26,249 nucleotides of DNA from Mitosporidium daphniae. Taxonomy: Eukaryota; Microsporidia. Every line of letters starts with the position of its first letter. Position 1 is the first letter of the stretch. The notes under the pieces were generated by a model that saw only the letters and a program-made list of their open reading frames with translations, did not search any database and was not told where the DNA came from. The stretch lies in contig NW_013546152.1 of assembly GCF_000760515.2 (NCBI RefSeq), forward strand, positions 1-26,249, read 5' to 3'. The position numbers were made by a program, and so were the translations under genes. Shown here in pieces: positions 1-8,087 of the stretch.

Positions 1-2
1 AT

Positions 3-355
3 GTAATGTACCTGTGCAGTAGTAATGCAGCAAATTATGATCGAATTCAAACCATCTCTTCCAGGATTAAGGTAGATTTAACCCATTCACAGTCTAGTAT
101 ATTTTGCAAGTAATTTTGTCTGACTATGAATTTCTTGCCTTTTCTTCGATCGAAATAGCGGAGGCTCTTTGTAGAGTCTTGAATATTCCACCAAATTCCG
201 ATCTCTATTCTAATTTATTGCGAAAAAATGGAAACTCCATATCCTCTGACCTTCTTGAAAAGATTGAGCGGATAATAGAAACAGATTATACCATGGAATT
301 GCCAGGAATTGTATCCAGATATCAGACCAAATGTTGTAAAATTGAAGCAAAATAA
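3..355 (+). CDS. 3' end of a gene, possibly cyclin H-like (partial)
   Basis: Two coding pieces are visible: 3-71 and 98-355, joined across a 26-nt intron (72-97, GTAGATTT...TCTAG). Splicing keeps one open frame of 116 codons ending in TAA at 353-355. The Met at 6-8 could be a start, but the gene more likely begins left of the window. The stretch around SDYEFLAFSSIEIAEAL, followed by a helix ending LLEKIERIIE, resembles the second cyclin fold of cyclin H (TDAYLLYTPSQIALTAIL, then a long helix). Cyclin H is the CDK7 partner in TFIIH and the CDK-activating kinase. That assignment rests on a loose pattern match only. The frame and the intron are better supported than the name. The next gene starts 46 bp downstream on the same strand. 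Confidence 0.45.
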
Positions 356-356
356 A
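351..356 (+). terminator. AATAAA overlapping the stop codon
   Basis: AATAAA sits at 351-356 and contains the TAA stop (353-355) of the upstream gene. It is a candidate poly(A) signal that would give a very short 3' UTR, which fits the 46-bp gap to the next start codon. The same arrangement occurs at the APC11 stop. Confidence 0.35.
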
Positions 357-359
357 TAA

Positions 360-376
360 AAATTTAAATTAAATTT
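360..376. promoter_or_regulatory. 17-bp AT palindrome before the DHX33-like gene
   Basis: AAATTTAA, a central A, then TTAAATTT form a perfect 8-bp-arm palindrome, 25 bp before the ATG at 402. It contains AAATTTAAA, which also occurs just before the LSM4 and TPI start codons. It occupies over a third of the 46-bp intergenic gap, so a core-promoter role is plausible. AT-rich composition makes chance palindromes easier, so the confidence is moderate. Confidence 0.4.
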
Positions 377-401
377 GTGGTCAACCATTCTGTTTGGCGT
401 A

Positions 402-2517
402 ATGGATTCTCGCAGTCTTCTGCTTCCTATTAGTGCGTCTAAAGAGGAGATCGTTTGCGCATTAGAATCTTCGGATACCCTAATCATCACTGGAGAAACA
501 GGAAGTGGAAAATCTACCCAAGTGCCCATTATCATATATGAAGCCTTCCTCAGTGCAGCATCCAAAAATGCCATCATTTGCGTCACACAGCCAAAGAGAA
601 TAGCAGCCATGACACTTGCCAAAAGAGTCTCCTATGAAATGTCTGTTAAGTTGAAAGACTCCTCAATCGATACCAAACTTGGTGGGCTTGTTGGCTATTC
701 TGTTCGGTTTGATGATAAGACATCATCGTCTACCAGGATCAAGTATGTGACAGATGGCATGTTGCTTCGAGAATATCTTATAGACCATACACTTTCCACA
801 TACGCTTACATTTGCATTGACGAAGTTCATGAGCGATCCATGAGGACAGATATCCTTTTGGGCCTGCTCCGAGATCTTCAGAACTCAAGAAAGCTCAAGA
901 TAATTCTCATGTCCGCTACGATGGAATATGAAAAGTTTTTCAATTTTTTTTCCAGGCCATCCCTTCCAAAAGAATTGAGCGTAAAGAAAGTCCATGTCAT
1001 TGGGCGTCAGTTTCCGGTCTCGATTTTTTATACTGAAGAGCCTCAAAAGGACTATGTAGAGGCAGCCGTTTTGACCGTTTTTCAAATCCACTTTGAAAGT
1101 CCGCCTGAAGGGGATATTTTAGTTTTTCTTACAGGGCAAGAAGACATCGAGGCGGCCCGTTCCATTATAATTTCCAATAGCCCGAAGGACAATAATTGGA
1201 AAGGATCTCCTTCTTTGAGCATTGTCCCTATTTATGCAGCGCTTCCACCTCATCAGCAAATGGAGGCATTTAAAAGATCGCCCCCAGGAACAAGAAAAGT
1301 GATATTGGCAACCAACATTGCCGAGTCTTCAGTTACCATTCCTGGGATCAGATATGTTGTTGACTGCGGGCTTTCAAAGTCTCGGGCTTTTCATAGCAAT
1401 TTTGGTAAGCGAAAGCGACAGAAGTTTATTTGTCTACTTTAGGCCTGGAAAGTTTGATAATATCGCCAATATCGAAAGCATCTGCTTTACAGCGTGCAGG
1501 TAGAGCGGGAAGAGAGGTAACGAGCGTTGAAATTTACGGTAGGGACCCGGTTATTGCTATCGCCTTTATACTGAGAGTTGCTTTTCCTCTCTGGTTCCTT
1601 CTACGGTTCCGGAAATCAAAAAGTATTTGCAATTTGTAACCGATCGATAGGGCCAATTTGTCAAACATCATTTTGTTCATGAAAGCATCTGGAATCTCCG
1701 ACATTCTTTCTTTTGGTTACATAGACCCGCCACATCGGTCTTCTATTGTATCTGCATTGGCGTCCCTGCATTCTCTTGGCGCGCTTGATAAGTGTGGTAA
1801 CATTACAGAGCTTGGGAAAAAAATGTCTTTATTCCCGTTGGATCCCTTTCTTTCGAGGACCATCTTGGCAGCGGGAGATCTTCAATGTGCAGAGCAAGTT
1901 TTGTCAATTGTGGCTTTGCTTTCCGTTGAAAATCTAGTTTTCAAATCCAAAAAAGAGCTATCAGTGGAGGTTGACAGCGGCGATTCTTATGAGCCAATTA
2001 GCTCACTCGATACGGAACAGAACGTCCCTGCTCTTATTGACTTTTACCATCCAAGGGGTGACCATCTTACTTTGTTGAACATTTACGAGTCATACGCCAA
2101 AGCAACGGATAAAAAAACGTGGTTCAGCTCCCATCCTTCAATAAACAGAAAGTCATTTGTAATGGCATTGAGGACTAGGGAGCAGCTCTGGGGGTTCTGC
2201 AAAAAGGCCTCCATTACAACATCGTCAAATGCAGCGGACTCGGAGACAATTCTGAAGGCATTTATTGAGGGCTTCTCTTCAAATATTTCTGTACTCACAC
2301 TGCCTTCTAAAAGATATAAAGGTCTGTCGTCAAACCAGGTATTTTAACGCGGTCTTATTGTGATTAGGAAGTTTCCATCCACCCTTCTTCGGCTCTTTTT
2401 TACAAAAAGTCTAAAGCCAAATATTTAATGTTTAATGAACTTGTATTCACATCCAAGTCATTTATGAGAGGGGTTTCCATCATTGATGGGCTGATTGGAA
2501 AGGAAGCTGCAATGTAG
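402..2517 (+). CDS. DHX33: DEAH/RHA-family RNA helicase, DHX33-like
   Basis: Five exons (402-1404, 1443-1516, 1543-1622, 1651-2338, 2368-2517) encode 664 aa. The introns are 38, 26, 28 and 29 nt. Each breaks the frame and each restores family sequence when removed. Motifs are Walker [10 protein letters not shown] (res 31-39), TQPKR, DEVH (140-143, in place of DEAH), SAT (171-173), [16 protein letters not shown] and QRAGRAGR (351-358). The C-terminal half carries the winged-helix/HA2/OB region, ending in HPSSALF and a family-typical FMRGVSIID. The phrase VGYSVRFDD and the stretch [21 protein letters not shown] match DHX33 better than the Prp2/16/22/43 spliceosomal paralogues. DHX33 acts in rRNA synthesis and translation initiation in animals. 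The protein starts almost at the helicase core, with no N-terminal extension. The ATG at 402 is the first in frame before the conserved LLLPI segment. Confidence 0.9.
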
Positions 2518-2538
2518 TATACGGATTGAAGACTGGGG

Positions 2539-5500
2539 TTAAATTAAGCATAAGTTATCTAGCAAAAGCTCATGGCATATCTTTGAAATTTTGTGTTCAT
2601 CAATGCCCTCCTCATCAAATAAAACATTTTTCATATGCGAGGGGTCAAGTTTGCGGTTATTCGTTAGCAGAAAACAAAAATATAACTTGTCCATGGCCAT
2701 ACTTCGTATCTGCTCATATGGGCTGCTTACACCAAATTGCTGCACCAACGAGCGCAAAGCAACATTTGCACCGTGGAAATAAATGTACAATTCAGTGGAT
2801 ATCTCCATTAGCTTGAACATCTTTTTTTCATTTTCAAAGCCACAATTTGCCATGCAGTTCAAGCCATCGATCAAGAGCGAAACGTGTCTAAGTAAAATAC
2901 ACAAAGCTTACTGAGAGCAATCGGGACTGGCCAGGAATGATCGAAGGCCATCCATTGAAAAGAGAAATAGAAAAAATGAGCAAAATGAATCAAACGCAAT
3001 GCTATTCAGCTTACACTGAGCGAAAAGTTCAAAAACGAGAGGATAAAGCGACCGATCGAGTTGTAACGAATCCAAGATTTCGGTGTGCAAAGGAGATGCA
3101 ATGTCCCCCAAAAAGAAGATTATCCCCTTCAGAATGGATGCCTTCAAAGGGGACGGGAAAAGGTGTAGATTGGACACAATCGACGAAAGAGATGGCGATG
3201 GCCCAACAAACGGATATTTTTGTGCTATATTCGGCAACAGCTTGATGGCAGAATTTCTTGTAACCTCGTTGCGGTCAAAGCAGAGTCTCAAAATGTAATG
3301 CTCGGCATTATCCCGCGCAGGAGAGGGGGGTGTAAAGACCGAGCCCAGTTCCATTGTTAATAACAAGGCGAGGTTTCTTATCTGGTATCCTTGCTCGCCA
3401 TTTTTGGTGTATTTGTAAAAAAAGATGGCCGAGTTTAGAGATTCATACACCTGATCGAGTAATGCCTCACTGACCACATGGGTGCATTTTGGCATCAAAT
3501 GGCGCAAACATTTAATGGAATAAAGAGAAAGCACGTGAGTATCGGAAAGAGAAACCGTCTATCGTGGTGGTTAATTAAACAAGCAAAGTACCTTTATGAA
3601 AAAACAAAACCGCATCAACACACTCAGGAGATCCGAATTTCTTTCCAGTAAATAATCACATGGGAAGTACGAGAACATCAACAAATACCCAACCTTTACG
3701 GATGAAGACGAAATTTTAGCAAGCAGAGCCGAAAATATCTTTTGAAGCAAATCGCCATTCTTTGCTTTGAGGCGATCGGTAAAAAGGGAGAACCCACGCT
3801 GGGCAAACGGATAAACTGCCCTTTCAATGAAATTAACGTTTTCAATGTCAAATAGAAATACACAAAACCTTGCAACGTGAAGGGCAAGGTCGTCTGTGAT
3901 GGAAAAGTGTGGAGCCTCCCGCATCAAGACCTCAAGTAGCTCGCAAATAGAACATAACAGAGGTATGGCATCGGAATTTTCCAAAAGAAGCTTTGTTGAT
4001 GCCCAGGAAAAAGTAGTGCATAACAAGGAAACAATGGACTCGCGAAAAGGTACCAATGGACCCGGGAAATTCAAAACGTAATATTTCAAAAGCAAAAAGG
4101 CCCCGTGTTTATCTGAATAGCTGGGCGATAATATACGAGGAAGCTAAAGTTAATACAACATCAAGACACTACCAAGTATTTGAATTCGTCAACATTAAAC
4201 TGCTCAAGCGAACTAAAATTTTCGGACGATAACACTCGGATGCGAATATCCCAATGAAAAGCACCTATTTCAAGAAGGTTCTTTCGAAGTGCACATGCAG
4301 CTGAGGGGTGACTAAAATCAAAGCAGGCGATTACCTATCAAGATCAACCATGCTTGCTCGAAGGCACTCTTTCGGATTGCTAACGGAATAATAATTGATC
4401 AAAGGCAGCAGGTTAATGTAATGGTTAAGACCAGCTTTTCGGCCAACGAGCTCTTGAAAAGCAGAGGCAGCAGCACGACGGATTTGGATTTCTCTATCGA
4501 CAAATGAAACCGATATTAGAGCGTCCAACAGGCGCTGGAGATGCTCCGTGTCGTTGAAAGGGGTATTTCTTGCAAAAGACCATGCACAAAAGCAGGCTAA
4601 ATCTCTAACATTGACACCATGTGCGACACCATCTAAGAAAACCTCAAAAAAAAGGAGCTATAAATCAGATTTGCCCCCGCGAAAACGAACCTTATTTACA
4701 GACGAAATAATCTCTGGTGATGGCAAGGTCAATGAAAGTCGATAGATTTGCGACAAAAGCAAAAGGCATCCACAGATCCCCGAAATGATATCAATATTCC
4801 AGGAACAATGCGAGGAAGAAAGAGTTAGACTGCAGCTTTCAATAATGAAAGTTTTCTCTGCACACCCGAGCTTTGCAAAAAGGCGCGATAAGGTCCGAGA
4901 TGCCGTATATCTTACTAAAGAATCCTATACGCCAATAAAGATGCCGATTAACGTACCCTACACTTTAAACTTTCCACACAAGCTTCCAAAATACGGCTTT
5001 TGGAAACAACATTTTCTTCAAAGCACAAATAAAATGCAGAATACAACTTTAGGAGCACTCTTTGGACGGCAGTGCACTGTGGGCTTATACATAGTTTCTC
5101 CGATATGGCAAATACCATTCGCTGATCTAAACACTGACTATCACATGACTTTGCATAATAGTATAGCAGATAAGCACACCCAATGGCTTGAGAATCCTCT
5201 AGCAAAGGGGCTCCCTCATATAAAAACGATAGCAATTTCGTTTGGTCCCACCCGTATGTGATTGAATCTGGTCTTAGAGAAAGAGACACCAATAACTTGC
5301 AAAGGCTCTTTTGAATGGGCGAGTTGCAAAGGGCTCTTTTTTTAAAACATGAAAGAATGGATGTAAAGATGGAGCCCTAGGTTTTAAAATACACACGACC
5401 AACCTTTGAGGGGTCCAAATCAAGCAGCTTAAACGGTAGTTTCAGTAGCTGATCCATCCAAAGAACGGTACAGTATTTGAGTTCGATGAGGTCTTTACAA

Positions 5501-5949
5501 GATCCCGATTCAAGTACATATAGTTGGTAGGTCACATTCAAATTATATCTGAACCACTCGATTGACGTGGGAAAATAGTGAGAGAATGCCTTATGGCCTC
5601 TGATTCGGGAGCAAAGATAAAGGAGGTTATAGCAGAAAATGGACCGAGGATCTTCATATGCAAGCCCGGTGGAAAAATTTGCAAAAATGCGCTCCACAAT
5701 GGGATGCAAATACGCGTCAAATACAATTGCATTGTTTGAAAATCCCTCAATTAAAAGGTAGAGCCTGCTGATTGGATCAATGGGCTTGGTGATGTTCTTG
5801 GCCGCTGAAAGGCTCAAGACAGGACGCGAGTGGAGAAGCTTCCCATCAAATATCTGAGACAAAAGATTGTCGACATTCGAGGGAGAGGTATCCGGCACAT
5901 GCATCTGCTCTTCTTCGGCCTGTTCATCGATGCTGTGATTGCAGGACAT
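2539..5949 (-). CDS. TBCD: Tubulin-folding cofactor D
   Basis: Eight exons, 5' to 3': 5949-5404, 5376-4957, 4924-4691, 4657-4335, 4311-4173, 4143-3592, 3558-2912, 2887-2539. The total is 3210 nt, 1069 aa, close to the usual 1000-1200. The seven introns are 27, 32, 33, 23, 29, 33 and 24 nt. Diagnostic TBCD segments are DSLVRYTASRTLSRL, the stretch VNVRDLACFCAWSFAR, and RRAAASAFQELVGR (near res 460-480), followed by HWDIRIRVL and DKHGAFLL. TBCD is a HEAT/ARM-repeat chaperone that builds and recycles alpha/beta-tubulin dimers with cofactors C and E and Arl2. It is Cin1/Alp1 in yeasts. The stop lies 21 bp from the convergent helicase stop. The start is 39 bp from divergent APC11. No alternative family fits. 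Confidence 0.93.
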
Positions 5950-5963
5950 GCCACTGCCCGGTA

Positions 5964-5988
5964 AATTAAAGTTTAGTAAACTTTAATT
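5964..5988. promoter_or_regulatory. Perfect 25-bp palindrome in a divergent promoter
   Basis: AATTAAAGTTTA (5964-5975), a single G (5976), and TAAACTTTAATT (5977-5988) form a perfect inverted repeat with 12-bp arms. It fills 25 of the 39 bp between the TBCD start (5949, minus) and the APC11 start (5989, plus), ending directly before the APC11 ATG. Its symmetry suits a bidirectional core promoter or a site for a homodimeric factor. As RNA it could form a hairpin in the 5' leader of either transcript. Confidence 0.6.
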
Positions 5989-6348
5989 ATGCAGCCGACA
6001 TCCTTATGTACCGAGGGATCTGTACAGCCGTTAAACATAGTAATCAGCAAGTATTCTTTGCAAGTTAAGCTGAATGCATAGAGTACGTATTGCAGCCCAA
6101 TGGCGGTGGGATATCGATGAAGACGAGCTATGTGGGATCTGCCGGTCCGCATTTGGAGGTTCATGTCCTGAATGCAAGCATCCGGGCATAGGATGCCCGC
6201 CTGGTAAGTTTGACGCTGCTGAAAATTAGTTATGGGGCAATGTAAGCATTTCTTTCATGTCCATTGTCTTGGACGCTGGATAGAGACATGTCCACAGTGC
6301 CCGCTTTGCCGCCGCGTATGGCAGGTTTCCACGGAATGGCCGAAATAA
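5989..6348 (+). CDS. APC11: Anaphase-promoting complex RING subunit APC11
   Basis: Three exons (5989-6050, 6082-6203, 6230-6348; introns 31 and 26 nt) encode 100 aa. After a 17-residue N-terminal extension, NIVISKVRIAAQWRW matches the APC11 beta strand that pairs with the APC2 cullin. The RING-H2 core follows: CGIC (38-41), CPECKHPGIGC (49-59), CKHFFHVHC (66-74) and CPLC (85-88). APC11 recruits E2 enzymes to the APC/C, which ubiquitinates cyclins and securin. The residue before GQC is Met63, where Trp is usual. The loop before CPLC is about three residues shorter than in human APC11. The ATG at 5989 is the first in frame and directly follows the palindrome. The Cys/His-rich exon 3 and the opposite-strand LSM4 gene leave 78 bp between the two stops. 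Confidence 0.93.
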
Positions 6349-6349
6349 A
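6344..6349 (+). terminator. AATAAA overlapping the APC11 stop codon
   Basis: AATAAA at 6344-6349 contains the TAA stop (6346-6348). It is a candidate poly(A) signal and would end the APC11 mRNA inside the 78-bp gap before the convergent LSM4 stop. Confidence 0.35.
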
Positions 6350-6426
6350 TTGTTTATATTTTATTCTTGGCGAAGACATGGGTGTAATGGCAGCCGATGC
6401 CGTATCTGGCCTTTTGACGTACACGG

Positions 6427-6976
6427 TCATTCTCTTGAATTCTTTTCTGGCATTGTATTTCTGTCTCGCCTTGGCGCTGCACCCTTCCACTCCCTTCCTT
6501 TTGATCCCATTTCTGGGTATTTGCGCATTGGCTTACCGCCGGACACCGTAGAAGCCGAAGCGTGGAATTTCGAGTTTTCCTTTTTTGCCCGCTCAATTAC
6601 CTACCGAAAATAAGTGGTGCAGGTATGTGCAACCTTTTCGTCAAGTCGAATATACTTGATGGTGACGCCTCTGATCATCACTTCCGGGAGCTTCCAAAAC
6701 GTCTCTCCATCCTACTAGTCAGCTGATCAGAGAATCTCACCGAGGAGGTGTATATGGCATCTGAAAGGTGCAGGTTCATCCACGGATCGACATTGAGGAG
6801 CTTGCCGTTGTATGCCTCGCCGTTTTTTAATTCAACCAGCTTGGGTGTAAGAAGGGGACACGCTTACCAGGGGAACGCCCTTTGAGATGGAAAGCAAGTT
6901 GATCGGTAGCTAAGCAATAAAGATTTCAAATACAAGAAAGCCATTTGGGCCAGAACAAAAGGCCACTTACCACCAT
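6427..6976 (-). CDS. LSM4: U6 snRNA-associated Sm-like protein LSm4
   Basis: Five exons: 6976-6971, 6909-6868, 6839-6741, 6711-6634, 6600-6427; 132 aa. The introns are 61, 28, 29 and 33 nt. The first coding exon is only ATG GTG. Splicing gives [16 protein letters not shown], the canonical LSM4 N-terminus. Sm1 is [20 protein letters not shown] with the downstream MNLHL. Sm2 is [12 protein letters not shown]. The tail is basic ([20 protein letters not shown]) rather than an RGG run. A possible 24-nt in-frame intron at 6508-6531 would only shorten this tail. LSm4 forms the LSm1-7 ring in mRNA decay and the LSm2-8 ring on U6 snRNA. It is needed for the splicing that nearly every gene here depends on. 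Without the tiny first exon the protein would lack a start codon. Confidence 0.93.
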
Positions 6977-6980
6977 CGGA

Positions 6981-6989
6981 AAATTTAAA
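6981..6989 (-). promoter_or_regulatory. AAATTTAAA element before LSM4
   Basis: AAATTTAAA lies 4 bp upstream of the LSM4 start codon (6976). It is embedded in an imperfect palindrome with GGAA and TTCC ends (6978-6994). The same 9-mer precedes the helicase gene (360-368) and TPI (11507-11515). AAATTT-like signals just before start codons are described in microsporidia; a shared role here is inference. Confidence 0.35.
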
Positions 6990-7070
6990 ATTCCCCATAA
7001 AATTAGACATTGTAAACTTCGAGTACAACAACTGCAATGACAACTACACTCCCATGTGGGGACGGTATTG

Positions 7071-7076
7071 TTTATT
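7071..7076 (-). terminator. AATAAA downstream of calmodulin
   Basis: On the minus strand AATAAA lies 25 nt after the calmodulin stop (ends at 7102). This is a normal distance for a poly(A) signal, and it is inside the 125-bp gap before LSM4. Confidence 0.4.
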
Positions 7077-7101
7077 TTGGACTTTGACGCATCCTCATCA
7101 A

Positions 7102-7616
7102 CTAATTGACATTCATCATCTTTTTGAATTCTTCAAAGTCGATGAGATTGTTTCCATCTAAATCAGCGTCCTTGATCATGCGCGCAACATCAGCCCCACT
7201 TGCGGGCTCCCCAAGATTCTTCAGCACTAGCGCCAGCTCTTCGGACGATATGAATCCATCGCCATTTTTGTCGAACACGTCAAAAGCCTCCTTGAGTTCA
7301 GCCTCGGCATCTACATCCTTGACCTTGCGAGCCATCATGGTAAGAAACTCAAAGAAATCAATTGTGCCATCCCCGTCGGCATCGACCTCATTGAGCATGT
7401 CTGAGATTTCAGATTCGCTTGGATGCTGACCCAATGCATGCATCACTCGACCGAGCTCTTGAATGGTGATTCTTCCATCGTTGTTCTTGTCAAAAAGCGA
7501 AAAGGCTTCTTTCAGTTCAGCAATCTGCTCCTCGCTCAGCTGGTGCTGTCCAGTCGAACGATTGACGGCGGACGGCGGCTAAGGTTACCCAGTCAGCGAT
7601 CACCTACCGATCCCAT
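7102..7616 (-). CDS. Calmodulin with N-terminal extension
   Basis: Two exons (7616-7608 and 7578-7102) encode 161 aa. The 29-nt intron follows a first exon of only three codons (Met-Gly-Ser). Four EF-hand loops are present with acidic positions 1, 3 and 12: res 33-44 ([12 protein letters not shown]), 69-80, 106-117 and 142-153 ([12 protein letters not shown], with Asn where Gly is normal at position 6). The linker [12 protein letters not shown] and the motif [10 protein letters not shown] are calmodulin-typical. The protein is about 12 residues longer than usual at its N-terminus, which reads [13 protein letters not shown]. This fits the N-myristoylation pattern Gly2/Ser6 and could tether it to membranes. 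An alternative is a calmodulin-like protein distinct from the general calmodulin. The spliced start is the only Met upstream in frame that I can support. Confidence 0.88.
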
Positions 7617-8087
7617 TCTGATGCAATTAAAAACAACAATTAAATGGACTATTAAAATGTATTACACCAAGGTGACGGCCATGGCGCGCGTGACCCAACA
7701 TTATGTATTTACTTTTAAATATTTCGACCGCCACCGTAAGAATAACTTTCATGGAGAGGTCAGACATTGATGACGGTCGAATGACGGATGGGAATAGCCC
7801 ATGGGCGACGCATTGAAATAGTCCATTTCTCGCACACAGCTCTTTGGACGTGGTTTGTTGTGATTGTTTATGTGAACACAATTGCCAACTAGGTATCGAT
7901 CAGTCAAATATACTGGTATCCAACGGATATCGTCGATCGCCGAAATCAAATCCACCCAGTGTAGATATTTAAGAAGCCAAAGGTATCACTGCTCATCATG
8001 TTCTAAATGTAACCACCAGGCTGCTCGCTCATGCCATGCCATGCCACAAAATCATGTTAATTTAGTTGCTATACATGAATCGATTAT
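7617..8087. other. 471-bp stretch without a supported gene
   Basis: This lies between the Ulp2 stop and the calmodulin start, both on the minus strand, so it should hold the calmodulin promoter. A minus frame (7955-7749, 68 codons, including ISAIDDIRWIPVYLTDRYL) and a plus frame rich in Cys/His (from about 7882) are open. Neither resembles a family I know, and neither has a convincing start and splice pattern. AT-rich runs (AATTAAAA, AATTAAAT) lie 8-30 bp before the calmodulin start. I see no tRNA or snRNA hallmark. Confidence 0.5.

Noticed and set aside
215-622. 135-codon minus-strand frame opposite the helicase 5' end
   Set aside because: It is antisense to well-supported coding sequence and to the 46-bp promoter gap, with no conserved content.
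6230-6490. 86-codon minus-strand frame between LSM4 and TBCD
   Set aside because: It is antisense to APC11 exon 3 and overlaps the LSM4 last exon in a different frame; no family resemblance and no need for another gene there.
6264-6551. Hydrophobic 95-codon plus-strand frame, membrane-protein-like
   Set aside because: It overlaps APC11 exon 3 in another frame and lies antisense to the Lys/Arg-rich LSM4 tail, which produces Leu/Phe-rich shadows.
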